Assembly: GCA_021292105.1 (NCBI GenBank)
Contig: CM037857.1
Span: forward strand, 31,052,365-31,116,364
Source of the DNA: Anadara kagoshimensis
Taxonomy: Eukaryota > Mollusca > Bivalvia > Arcoida > Arcidae
Reading direction: 5' to 3'
Length of the DNA stretch: 64,000 bases
Shown: piece by piece, positions 54,481-64,000 of the stretch
Layout of the letters: every line of letters begins with the position of its first letter
Numbering within the stretch: the first letter of the stretch is position 1
Translations under genes and position numbers: made by a program
Notes under the pieces: model-generated
What the model saw: the letters and a program-made list of their open reading frames with translations, nothing else
The model's database searches: none
What the model was told of the DNA's origin: nothing

Positions 54481-55271
54481 AATAATAAAATAATAATAAA
54501 ATAAAATAAAATAAAATAAAGAGAAGAATAATTTTCCATATTTCCGTATTGGATGAGATAACTCATTATTCTTCATCATCTTGACAAATCGTGTGTTATA
54601 TGGGGCTTATTCGGATAAGAAAATCATGTGTTGTATTGGTTGTTTTGTATTTTCAGAAATATACTATTGTCTGAATTTGCTGCTAATTGAAATTTTAAAA
54701 TCCCCCCAAAAACTAAGGTATACTCCCTCATACGAAGTATTTCCTTCGCTAAATTTAGTTAAACATATTTTGGTCCTTTGGGTTTTTCCAACCCCTTGAA
54801 AAGTTTTGGTTTCCCAAGGACTACTTTTGAGGAATTGTATTCCGAAACGGCCGTCTAGTGCTGTTTAATCAAAACTAGTAAAATATGTAATTTAAACCAC
54901 TGGTTATAAGCCGGAATCTCTGCTGATGAATATTTCCCCGAGAATATCACAAACTCAGTTAAAACACTAGTATAATGTGTAGATATTCAAATAGAAAACG
55001 TTGTCGCGTTTTGAAAATAAGGGCCTTATATGAAATATAGGTATGAGAAAAATTAAATAGAACTTTCAGATATTTTAATATAAAAATACCAAATTAAAAT
55101 AAAAAAACTCACTAAATCATAAGTCTTTAACTTTAAAGATGTATAAATCTCAATAATTTTTTTCTAGCTGTCATTGGCATACACGTATTGCAAAAAATAA
55201 AGTAGTTAATTACTAGTATTGCCAGGCTCTGCTTACGATTTACAAATGTCTGCTTTAAAAAATTAAGGTAA
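54481..55271. other. no gene recognised; (AAAAT)n at 54480-54520
   Basis: A short AATAAAATAAAATAAAATAA run and AT-rich unique text. Confidence 0.4.
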
Positions 55272-55572
55272 AGGAGGTCGTGGGTTCGAACTTTGGCCAG
55301 AACTGACCAAGACTTGAAAATAGGTCGGGACTGTCCTTTCGCCAAGCAATCAATATTTAGAAATGTAGAAATGAAGGATACATGCTCATTCGGAAGACTT
55401 CTTAAAAACTTACGTTCCGTGTTACGATAGGCGTGACATGTTTAAAGTATTTTCCCTGCACATTGCCCCGAACGCACTGCAAAGACAAAATTTTCCGCCA
55501 CTTCACCTATAGCTGGTGACGTTCCAATGTAAGTGAAATATATTAGACTGGGACGAAAAACCTCATTCATTC
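55272..55572 (+). mobile_element. tRNA-derived SINE, head truncated
   Basis: It starts just before the B box (GGTCGTGGGTTCGAACTTTG), then CCAAGACTTGAAAATAGG, CTTTCGCCAAGCAATC, AGGCGTGACATGTTTAAAG and GGTGACGTTCCAATGTAAGT. Missing A box implies 5' truncation. Confidence 0.82.
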
Positions 55573-55982
55573 ATACAAACAAACAAACAATCAATCAATC
55601 TTTTTAAGTAAGAGTGTATTACATATGTACTGCCTATGTATCCCTATACCAATGGTTTGCTGGTGACTGATTTAAGGCACTTTTCCATCTTTTATTGACC
55701 AAATTTGTCTCTACGTTCATAACTTCTAAGAATGAATATAATCTTTTTTCTTTTAAACCGTCTGAATTTTTAAAGAACGCAACTAGTATATATTCACTTG
55801 AAAAGCTTTCTGTGGCGTCTTCAGTTAACACTTAAAATAAAAAAAATACTGCTTCAAGCATTTGATTTTAACGAGTGAAATTTGATTCATTTAAAAAGCT
55901 TTCTTCGTTTTCAGAACATTATTTTCTAACCAACTACTTACTAAATTTATTAATGAGCTCGATTGCTGTTTGATAAAGAAAA
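55573..55982. other. no gene recognised
   Basis: AT-rich text; CAAACAAACAAACAATCAAT at 55577 is a short low-complexity tract. Confidence 0.4.
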
Positions 55983-56215
55983 GGTGGCCTAGTAGACAAT
56001 GCGGTCTACAGGGTATGCTTAAGGATCACATTGTCTCTCATCGCCTAAGTTCGAACCCCAGTCGGGACAGATCTTAGTTTGAGAAAGCGTGTCGACTTGC
56101 TTGCCGAAAGGTTGACGTTTTTCATGGTATTCCTGCTTTCTCTGCTGTCCGTGAATTGAGCGACTCAATAAAGAATCTTGAATGAGGTGCAAAAACACCA
56201 CTAATCCAATACACT
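55983..56215 (+). mobile_element. tRNA-derived SINE, 12785-type body
   Basis: Head GGTGGCCTAGTAGACAATGC and B box CTAAGTTCGAACCCCAG, then GACAGATCTTAGTTTGAGAA, GCGTGTCGACTTGCTTGC and GGTATTCCTGCTTTCTC. It is the same body as 12785 and 4917. Confidence 0.8.
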
Positions 56216-56291
56216 CCAATCTGTTACTTAAATTTTAAACCTCAACTTGAAACTTTAAAATTTCGTCAGTAGATAAGATTGAAAGTCCTGA

Positions 56292-56560
56292 AACCAGTGC
56301 GGTAGCTCAGTTGGTAGAATGCTCGCTCCGTAAGTGAGTGAGTGGGAGGTCGTGGGTTTAAACATCGACTGGATCTGACCCAAGACTTGAAAGTGACTAG
56401 TGACTGTTCTTACGCCAAGCACTCGGTATTACGAAATGAAAGTCACGGGTTTTTCCGGATGGAAACGAAGTCCTTTGTCACAGTAGGCAATAGGTAGGCT
56501 GTATAATGCCATCGGCGCAACGTGCAGACAAAGTTTTTGCATCTTCACCTATAGCTGGTA
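56292..56560 (+). mobile_element. tRNA-derived SINE, best tRNA-like head, 3' cut
   Basis: GTGCGGTAGCTCAGTTGGTA with GGAGGTCGTGGGTTTAAAC gives clear A and B boxes. The body matches 51504. The tail is replaced after TATAGCTGGTA by Penelope-like UTR sequence at 56562. Confidence 0.88.
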
Positions 56561-56561
56561 T

Positions 56562-57015
56562 TTATTCCTTGGTGGAAGTTAACGTGTTTAAACTAGTTTG
56601 CCAGTTTGCAAGATTAAACTTTTTTAAGGTTGTGATTTGAACATGTGTGTGTTTGTCTCATCAATGAAATCGCTTGCAAATAAATTTTTGTTTCAGGGAT
56701 ATTGCAAGCCTAGGCTTATCAAGGCCCTCAAAAAGTGTTATGGCCGTCATCACAGTATTGTTGATAAAGTTAATGTCTCTGTGTCCAGGTTTGACCTGAA
56801 TTTATTTGACGTCCCATAGTTCCATGTTCTTTTCACACACTTTTGACTACACGCTTTGCGGGTGTAGCTATCTAAACTGGAGGTGCTTACCCGTCCGGTC
56901 TCAATTCCCTGGTGGAAGTTCACGTGTCTAACCTAACTTGTCAGTTCTTGTCAGTTTTATTTTGCCTCTCGTTTAATTTGTGATTCGGACATGGATTAGT
57001 TTGTTTGTCTTTGAT
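56562..57015 (+). mobile_element. Penelope-like retroelement, head-to-tail 3' fragments
   Basis: 56562-56660 is 3' UTR tip (CCTTGGTGGAAGTTAACGTG, GTGATTTGAACATGTGTGTG). It runs straight into coding text of another copy: 56664-56819 encodes KSLANKFLFQGYCKPRLIKA, YGRHHSIVDK and ends LFDVP with TAG at 56817-56819. Its own UTR follows to 57015 (CATGGATTAGTTTGTTTGTC). This is the same tip-then-coding order as at 26424. Confidence 0.78.
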
Positions 57016-57132
57016 GTAAGTAATAAAATTAGTTATTAATCCATCCTTCAAAAATGAAGATTCATAGGAAGAAAGCGAATAAATCTAGTCTGATTTATAT
57101 TGGTTTATACTGAATATTGAGAAACAGTTACT

Positions 57133-57350
57133 GTAAAGACCAGTCCAAGGTTTAACACTAAGCTGTTGACTGCAGCAATTAATCCTATGCCATCGCTAGC
57201 TATAGAGTATATCGACAGCCTTTCGACAGCTGCTATATCTCCCAGAAGCCTTTTAACCACTAGCTATCCATCTCTCGACCAATCTGCAACTGAGCATAAA
57301 CTCATTTTCGCTATATTAATGTTAAACTTTTGACAGGCCTGTATTGTATA
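57133..57350. mobile_element. core-family element
   Basis: CTGTAAAGACCAGTCCAAGG at the left; TGTTAAACTTTTGACAGGCC then TGTATTG followed by TA at the right. The ends have several changes. Confidence 0.75.
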
Positions 57351-57564
57351 CTTCTTATGCTATTTTAAGAGTGAAATTCAAAAACAAACATAGCAATCCA
57401 TGAAACAACTTTATATATTTTTTATTACGAGATTGTGTTTAATTTGTATAATGATATAGTAGCATTCCGCTGAATTACGTAAAATGTTGATTGAAAACGG
57501 CAATAACTCCAGATTTATAGTCAGTTTTCCGAATTATTACACAGCGTGGTCGTATTTATACACA

Positions 57565-57625
57565 TAGTACAGACATGTCAAAAGCTTAACACTAATTTAT
57601 AAGCTAACGGATTACTGGAGTACAC
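57565..57625. mobile_element. core-family left-end fragment
   Basis: AGTACAGACATGTCAAAAGC, TTAACACTAATTTATAAGC. Confidence 0.65.
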
Positions 57626-57674
57626 ATGGTTTTATTTATTTATTTTTTTCACTTGAAAATGGTTTCATTCAACT

Positions 57675-57735
57675 ATCAACCAAAAGAAACATACTAATCC
57701 ATGTCCGAATCCCAACCCAGAAGCAAAGTAAAAAT
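57675..57735 (-). repeat. Penelope-like 3' tip, antisense
   Basis: AAACATACTAATCCATGTCC, GAATCCCAACCCAGAAGC. Confidence 0.7.
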
Positions 57736-58231
57736 TAATTTAAAATGCACTGATCTAACAAAATTATATTTTCAATGAAAACATCGCTATTCATAGAATA
57801 ATTTTGGGAAAATTTTGGAAATTGATAAGTTGATATACCAATTGGGCATCATTCAAAGTTACATTAGGGTATTTAGGGTAAAAAAGGTTACTGTTGTTCG
57901 GATTTTTTTCCAGGTGTGATCATAAGAATATTCCAAATACTTAGTATAACATCCAAGTAAGATTACTTTGACAGTTATATAAATTTTGTTGTTTTGTTAA
58001 AAACTTCAAAATTGCTCTATGTACAGAATTAAATTCACTTTTGGATGAATGAACAAAATCTTATTAGGTTAGTAGATCTTGTATTAAATTTTGAGAATGT
58101 TTTGTAAATTTGTTGGAAAGTACGACTTTACCCTTGCATTTTCCATGTGCACTCATTTTGTGGATATACAGTAGTGTCAAATCGGTTGCTCATCTCTGTC
58201 GTCTATATTAGTAAGCTATATCGCAACAGGT
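57736..58231. other. no gene recognised
   Basis: AT-rich text; the last 60 bp (AGTGTCAAATCGGTTGCTCA, AAGCTATATCGCAACAGG) looks like core-family interior. Confidence 0.4.
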
Positions 58232-58480
58232 ACCGGTTTCACAATTATTCCTTAGCTAAGATTTCCCTGAACTTACGTAAATCTTACAAAATTTAAAAAG
58301 TTTGTTAATTTTCAAGATATTGAGGAATTTAAGGTGCCATTTTTAAGATCACTTCTAAATTAAAACAATTACATTTAGTTTTGACAAAAATATTCACCAG
58401 TAATTTCAAAAAGAGATTACAAAAAATTGCTAAATTTAAGTTAAGGAAAATCTTAGCTAAGGAATGATTGTGAAACCGGG
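58232..58480. mobile_element. MITE with about 33-bp inverted termini
   Basis: CCGGTTTCACAATTATTCCT then TAGCTAAGATTTCC at the left is matched by GGAAAATCTTAGCTAAGGAA then TGATTGTGAAACCGG at the right. About 249 bp, no coding frame. It lies between core-family interior text and a core-family left end at 58491. Confidence 0.87.
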
Positions 58481-58490
58481 ACCAGTAGCT

Positions 58491-58711
58491 ACAGTACAGT
58501 CCTGTCGAAAGTTTAACACTAATCTAACGAAAAGTATTCAAAGCTCGATTGTCAAGACTATGGGTAGCTTGCATCCAAAAAAGCCACCTAGAGATTGTAA
58601 GCAGCTAACGGAAAAGTTGTCGAGATAGAGCTAACTAAGGCCGAGATAAGTTTGTCGATTTGGCACTAATTCGTTAGCTAGGTGTTAAACTTTCGACAGA
58701 CCTGTATTGTA
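58491..58711. mobile_element. core-family element, well preserved
   Basis: TA then CAGTACAGTCCTGTCGAAAG at the left; GTTAAACTTTCGACAGACC then TGTATTG and TA at the right. 221 bp. The TA on both sides fits a Tc1/mariner-type target. A further right end (GTTAAACTTTCCACCAGAC then TGTACTG) is at 58801-58827. Confidence 0.88.
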
Positions 58712-59047
58712 TCTCGTACATGCATGTATCATTCGGTAACTAGCTTTCTAAATCTCAGTCTCCCGACAGCTTAACTTGTATTCCTTTTCGTTATCAAGAT
58801 GTTAAACTTTCCACCAGACTGTACTGTCTTAATATCAAGAAAAAATTCCAAATGTATTAAAATATTTACATCAAAAGTCACACAATCAATATGGGATTAG
58901 TTTGTATAATAGGCCTTAAAGAAAGTGAGGAAGACATTTTAGAGGCATTTGACAGGATTTTCTTTTCTTTGTTAAAGAAAAAAAAAATTAATTTGCAAAT
59001 CACGTCTGTTCATACACCGCTTTGTTGCTTCGTGATATTTTTTTTTA

Positions 59048-59160
59048 CCGTTTGTAGCTCACCTGGCTTAAAAGCCAGATGAGAGTATGGCATGGTGCGG
59101 CGTGTGTGAGAATCAAAGGTGTTTACACATTTGAACGCACCTCTGAATCCCTAAGCCAAT
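59048..59160. repeat. short unclassified repeat-like segment
   Basis: TAGCTCACCTGGCTTAAAAG then CCAGATGAGAG forms a short hairpin (CTGGCTT / AAGCCAG). The style is of a dispersed repeat, but I saw no second copy in the window. Confidence 0.35.
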
Positions 59161-59286
59161 TTTGACGCGTATAAATGCAAAGAACTTCCGGTGTACTCCA
59201 AAATTAAGCCGTGGTCTTCGAAGCGAGAGATTTCCTGACTTCAATGGGATGATGAAAATTGGTTTGGCAATTGTAATAAACCAGCT

Positions 59287-59330
59287 TCAATATGAACAAA
59301 ACGGATAGCACCAGTGAAATTAGTACACTT
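59287..59330 (+). repeat. 44-bp repeat, partner at 62657-62700
   Basis: TCAATATGAACAAAACGGAT then AGCACCAGTGAAATTAGTAC is repeated in inverted orientation at 62657-62700 with about four mismatches. Confidence 0.8.
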
Positions 59331-59629
59331 AGGCTTATTATCGTAGCTACACACATACAAGAAAAATCCTCCTAATGCATTGCAAATCGTCAGCGATACC
59401 TCCCACGAGTAATGTTTCATACTTTTGCCGTAAACAATCGACCATAAATATGTATTACAATGCATAATTTTGGATAATTTTAGTTGCGATTAAATTGGAA
59501 TAGTTTTTTAAGTAAAAAAAAACCAGTTGCGTTCGACCAATAAATTACGATGACTTCAATAAAATAATATTTTTTAACCCTATGTGTTTTTTCAAGGTGC
59601 ATTCCTATAGTAGTTGTACATGTAGTAGT

Positions 59630-59956
59630 AATGGTGTTTAACGTCCCAGTCAAGAATGATTTACTTATATCGAGACGTCGCCAGCTATAGGCGAAAGTGC
59701 AGAAATTTTGCCTGTGCGTTGCGCTGATGGCATTATACAGCAGGGTTCTTTAGCGTGCCAAGCCCACCGTGACACGAGACCTCGTTTATTTTAAGTTCCC
59801 ATCCGAAAGAACCGTGACTTTCATTTCATAATGCCGAGTGCTTGGCGAAAGAACAGTCACTACCCACTTTCAAGTCTTGAGTCAGACCCGGCCGGGGTTC
59901 GAACCCACGACTTCCCACTTACTGAGCGAGCACTCTACCAACTGAGCTACCGCAAT
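59630..59956 (-). mobile_element. tRNA-derived SINE, full length, minus strand
   Basis: The most complete copy. Read in reverse it has head GCGGTAGCTCAGTTGGTAGA, B box GGGTTCGAACCCC, body CCGGGTCTGACTCAAGACTT, CTGTTCTTTCGCCAAGCACT, CGGCATTATGAAATGAAAGT, and tail CGACGTCTCGATATAAGTAA, GACGTTAAACACCAT. Flanking GGTGCATTCCTATAGTAGTT (59596) and GGTGCATTCCTAGTTGTA (59957) form the target duplication with a small gap. Confidence 0.92.
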
Positions 59957-61000
59957 GGTGCATTCCTAGTTGTAAAACCACTGTCATCCAAGCCGTTTTT
60001 AACAGAAATGTAACTATACTCCTAGTCGATGTTGTTACATTGTTTTCTTCTCGTTACACATGGACTTTAATCTAGAGTTTTATAGTTTATTTATGGAGTC
60101 AGGCGGCGTTTGGCTGATTAGCTGAAGTACTAAAAAATTGTCTATTTGAGACGATGACAGAATATTTAATTGTTGTCATTGCGATTCAAAATTCATACGA
60201 TTTTCAGCATAATGCGATAGTACATGAATGGACTGAAATAGTTCCTTGTTTAAAAATGTTTAATATACGAATACGTTAAAGTTGCAGTCCAAACCTTGAT
60301 ACATTGACAATAACTGGGGGAAAATACCGTTTGATTGCCTAATGGGGAGAATGGAACAATTTCTTCGTGGAAACTTTCGTCCAGTTGAAATTTCAAATCA
60401 ATAATTTATATTCTGAAATTAAAAAAAATGATAATCTTAGCCAAGACACAAGCACGTTTTAGCGAAAGCATAACAATATAATTATCTTCATGGGGTGAAC
60501 ACCAAGTCTCGAGCTCACCATAAATAGATCCTGGATGGTCATGCTGAATAGGCATGCCGTGATTTTTATAAGATTATTTCTCTTATATAGATGCGTCACT
60601 ATATATAGGCCTATGGGTGATTTCATATTGTTTTCGTTGCTTTAGCAGCTGTTTGACTATATAAGACAAATACAATGTCGTCGTTTTTATTAATCTTGAA
60701 AATTAAAGTGCAAGCTCACTGATGGAATCGTACAGATATGTATAAAGTGCACTATCTCTGAAAATATTTTTAGTTTGGGCAAGCGACAACCGTGAAGTTA
60801 TAATTAAACCATATTGCATACCCCAACACTGCAAGAAATTTTCTTGACAAAAAAGTGTGAACTGGAAAACAAAGCCACATACAAACTTCAGGTAGTCGTT
60901 TCGTTTTATTATTCGTTCCGTTGAATTCTTGTTACTTTATACACTTTACACAACTATCATTCATTCTTAGCTGTAAGAACGTCTTAAACAATTTATTTAC
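59957..61000. other. no gene recognised
   Basis: AT-rich, without a supported feature by eye. Confidence 0.4.
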
Positions 61001-61559
61001 TTGTCAATTCTTTTACAAAACGGTTATCCATTATACAAATATCTAGTGCTGAACAGGCATTCTGATTATTTTGTCAATCACTGCACGGGCTCCAAACAAA
61101 CATGTACTGAAGATACCACCAACAGAATGTTAGAGTCTCTGATAGACAACATATTTGTTGTGTTTGGTAATAATTACAATTTTGATACAAACGATCGGTA
61201 TACTAATGGGTACAAACTGTGCACCAATGCTTGCTAATTTGTCACTTTATTCGTGTATATCAGAATTGATACAGAATCTTGTTAACCCTGGAGAGACGAC
61301 TCTCGCCAAATCTACATAGATAGATAGATGACGCTCTTTATTTTAATAATCCTTAAATTAGCGATTATTTGAATGTCAACGATTCTAGTGAGCTTTAAAT
61401 AAAAGATACGACGGATTCTTCAACTTTCTGCTTCATATCTGGACGTCTTGTACCTCAATTATGACGCCCGTGAAAGGCTTCAAATGAAACTGTGTAACAA
61501 ACGCGTGAAGTTCAATTGTTAACTTTCTTTTTCTCTTTTTCAGTCTCCTGCTTATGGCG

Positions 61560-61644
<85 letters not shown>

Positions 61645-61861
61645 GTTTCGCTATAAATACGCTATGGTAGAGCTTGCTCCCACAACGAGAACTTTATAAA
61701 ACGAAGCAAACTGCTTACAAATAAATTGTTGACGCAAAGATATTGCCACAGTCTAGGATTATCAATGACCTTAAAAGTTTTATGACCGTTATCACAGTAT
61801 TGTTGATCAGTATTATGTCTCTGTATCCAAAATTACCCTGGATATATTTGACGTCCCATAG
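61001..61861 (+). pseudogene. Penelope-like reverse transcriptase, decayed, 5'-truncated
   Basis: Reverse transcriptase relic in several frames. 61001-61205 holds YKYLVLNRHSDYFVNH and LIDNIFVVF. After a frame change MGTNCAPMLANL (61206-61241) is the PMG-type palm motif. IDDALYFNN (61324) is the region of the catalytic aspartate pair. SASYLDVL lies near 61430-61450 and LCNKRVKFN near 61485. YGRAC (61663) opens the thumb part shared with 26515 and 56664. The frame ends at TAG 61859-61861. Two microsatellites break it: GATA repeats right at the YxDD codons (61316-61329) and a TTA/T run (61557-61643). No endonuclease domain is seen in the surviving part. Penelope-like identity is inferred from motif style and from the head-to-tail copies elsewhere; another non-LTR class is possible. 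Confidence 0.78.
61557..61643. repeat. (T)n(TTA)n(T)n tract inside the reverse transcriptase
   Basis: T run, about 14 TTA units, then about 36 T. It interrupts coding text between CTTATGGCGG and GTTTCGCTATAAATACGC. Confidence 0.96.
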
Positions 61862-62060
61862 TTCCTTGTTCCTTTCATTCCCAATTTTGATTACACACAC
61901 AACGGATGTAGCTTAGTAAACAGGAGGTGCTGACATTTCCGGAGCACCCGGTCTCACTTCACTGTTTGAAGTTACTTATTTTGCCAGTTTTAACGTTTTT
62001 AATTTACTTTAGGAACGTGGTTTGGGCATGGATTAGTATGTTTGTTTTTCATTAATATTT
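61862..62060 (+). repeat. Penelope-like 3' UTR, most complete sense copy
   Basis: TTCCTTGTTCCTTTCATTCC, ATTTTGATTACACACACAAC, GGAGCACCCGGTCTCACTTC, then GGGCATGGATTAGTATGTTT at the tip. It directly follows the reverse-transcriptase stop and is the reference for the fragments at 1, 588, 5405, 11900, 17140, 22205, 25375, 27775, 37205, 51085 and 57675. Confidence 0.85.
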
Positions 62061-62924
62061 GGAATTATGGATTGGTATGGTTTTGATATAATCTAAATAA
62101 AAATTTATGAAGAGCATGATATTGGTATATAGTGTCTTTTAAACTGTTTTATACTAGAGCGCACTGATATCGGCTTTTATAGAACACACACAGTGCCGTA
62201 GATTATCATTGCAAACTGCACTGTATCATTATACTGGCACCAAACTAATCACTAAAGACCCAAGAAAAATCAATTGTGGTCGACCGGGGCCGTGAGACAC
62301 TTGGTTTAAATGTTAACAACTTCACCATGCATTCGGCCACCACAGCCTTATATTTAAGTGTGCATAAATTAATGATTTCATACACACAGATTTTCATATA
62401 TGATAGCGACTTGGGTGACAGTTCGATATTCTAAATATTCAAAAATGATACATGCCAACATCAACAAAACTCACTTTAATTCAGTATCTGTGACACTTTT
62501 GGGAACACGTTACGGAGTATATTCAACCTCAATTAATCCAAAATTATGCATTGTAAAACATATTTATGATCCATTATTTACGGCGAAAGTGTTAAAAATT
62601 ACTCGTGGGGGTGTTGCTGACGATTTGAAATAACTGGGAGGACTTTGCCTGGATGTAGTGTACTACTTTCATTGGTGTAATCCGTTTTGTTCATATTGAA
62701 TGTCTCGCTTCGAGGAACACAAAAAAATAATAGAGTACACCAAAAATTGTTTGCGTTCATACACTGTGAAAGCTGTACATGACAACTGACTACGACCATC
62801 AAGGTTGTCGCCATTTCTAAATATCGCAAAAATCTTAAGAAATCTTCTTCAAAACCGCTTAATAGATAGAATAGTGAAGCGGTGTAGAATTGAACCTGAC
62901 TCTATACAAATTGTGTTGTTTTGT
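62061..62924. other. no gene recognised; holds second copy of the 59287 repeat
   Basis: 62657-62700 is the inverted partner of 59287-59330. Open frames here have no family features. Confidence 0.45.
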
Positions 62925-63155
62925 CAACCCTCCCTGGTCCCGACATTAGGGATTTTCCTGCGACCTTGACTTTTCCTATATGACCTTGGTTCAAGGTCAT
63001 GACACACCTTTGTTCCATGAAGATTAATCATATAGAGTTTATGACAGTCGTCCATATTTTGACCTGACACGATTTCACACGGACAGATAGAAGGACGGAC
63101 GGACGGACATACATATCTAAACATGATGATTCCTTAAACTAGTTTGCGGGGGGTT
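62925..63155 (-). repeat. dispersed repeat D (AAGGTCA family), minus strand
   Basis: CGACCTTGACTTTTCCTATA, TGACCTTGGTTCAAGGTCAT, ACACGGACAGATAGAAGG and AACTAGTTTGCGGGGGGTTA are the reverse of the 20645 copy. Confidence 0.75.
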
Positions 63156-63699
63156 ATAATAAAAGAAAAAACAACAATATCGAACAAGTTATAACATGTA
63201 ACATCTATATATTAAACAATGAACATAAGTTTGTTTATATGGCTCACTAATCATTCAGTGTCCAATATTCCATTCACACCACTACAAACTACTTCCAGCA
63301 ACAAGAGCCGAGCTGATAATTGAATCGCTTAGATTAAAGTGTCAATTACCGGCAAAACACAATGTATGAACATGGCAGAAAACATGTTTTCTGTTGTCAA
63401 TAATCGATATATTATAGGTTTTTTTTGTTGCCGTAGCTTTTGATTAGATATAATCAGTTCATTGACCTTTGTTACACTGCTAAAGACATAATTCTTCTAA
63501 CTCAGTGACCTTCATTTGTTTAATCAGCGAGATGAACATAAAAATATGTGTACGATAAGATTTGATTTTGACTATCTCATATAATTGTTCAGTTACCAGA
63601 GTATTTCATATAAGTAGATTAAGCTGCTTTTATATTAATTTAACATCTTGTAAAATTATTGAACTAGTGCCGTCCAATTCATAAAAATACAATAAATTT

Positions 63700-63702
<3 letters not shown>
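63156..63702. other. no gene recognised
   Basis: AT-rich text without a supported feature. Confidence 0.4.

Positions 63703-63745
<43 letters not shown>
63703..63745. repeat. poly(T) tract
   Basis: About 43 T residues. Confidence 0.98.
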
Positions 63746-63747
<2 letters not shown>

Positions 63748-63754
63748 GTCTTGT

Positions 63755-63955
63755 GATCTTATTGAGAAATAGGGCAATCCAATCCATACAAATACTTTTT
63801 TATTTATTACTCATTTATTCTTTAAAGATTTTTTTTTCAATTATTGAAAACTGAAGCAATCCAATCCTTACAACTATTTTTTAAAATCTTGAGAAATTAT
63901 TGAGCGCTAGCCCAATCCAATAATTTTGAAAACTGGGGCAATTCAACCCATACAA
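63755..63955. repeat. degenerate tandem repeat, about 70-bp period
   Basis: Variants of GGGCAATCCAATCCATACAA occur at about 63770, 63853, 63910 and 63935, each after a TATTGARAA-type block. It runs toward the window end, where (TTTTA)n begins. Confidence 0.65.
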
Positions 63956-64000
63956 TTTTATTTTATTTTATTTTATTTTAAAGTTCGTGTACCAAAGTTA

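Noticed and set aside
56292..56365. A functional tRNA gene
   Set aside because: A and B boxes are clear, but the sequence continues into the SINE body found in several other copies and a sound acceptor stem was not found. The same holds for the other tRNA-like heads.

Overview
The window looks like AT-rich, repeat-dominated, gene-poor nuclear DNA from an invertebrate. A marine mollusc, probably a bivalve, is the best guess. The reasons are abundant tRNA-derived SINEs with internal pol III boxes and a GACGTTAAAC-type tail, mariner and Polinton DNA, Penelope-like retroelement relics, many short inverted-repeat elements and long microsatellites. No bacterial-style gene organisation is present. 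I found no host cellular gene that I can support. The species call is inference from repeat style only.

Layout. 1-9.4 kb: an internally deleted mariner (1164-3217, TA flanks, inverted duplication in its 5' half), SINEs and small hairpin elements. 9.4-29 kb: a mosaic of a short Tc1-like inverted-repeat element ('core family', terminus containing GACCTGTCGAAAGTTTAAC), Penelope-like 3' fragments, SINEs, MITEs and two tandem arrays (78 bp and 102 bp units) that carry the core-family terminus. 29.7-35.7 kb: three head-to-tail copies of an unrecognised repeat of about 1.9 kb. 39414-48012: a complete-ended Polinton/Maverick of 8.6 kb with 6-bp target duplication TTCTAT, terminal inverted repeats, a zinc-finger/PolB gene, an A32-type packaging ATPase and a retroviral-type integrase, but no recognisable capsid or protease gene. 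48.8-50.3 kb: a third core-terminus array (about 81 bp units). 50.3-64 kb: SINEs, hairpins, a 40-bp-period degenerate array, a decayed reverse transcriptase with its 3' UTR, and low-complexity runs.

How it fits together. The Polinton genes would form a self-synthesising transposon: protein-primed PolB copies the DNA and integrase inserts it. Every protein gene except the PolB polymerase core is broken by frame changes, nearly all at homopolymers or microsatellites. The dispersed repeats are linked: a common repeat of about 350 bp is the 3' end of a Penelope-like retroelement, because two copies run upstream into its reverse-transcriptase thumb coding sequence. The three tandem arrays share only the terminus of one small DNA transposon family, which suggests that transposon ends seeded satellite formation.

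Limits. Repeat family names, copy similarity and array boundaries were judged by eye. No alignment or database search was run.
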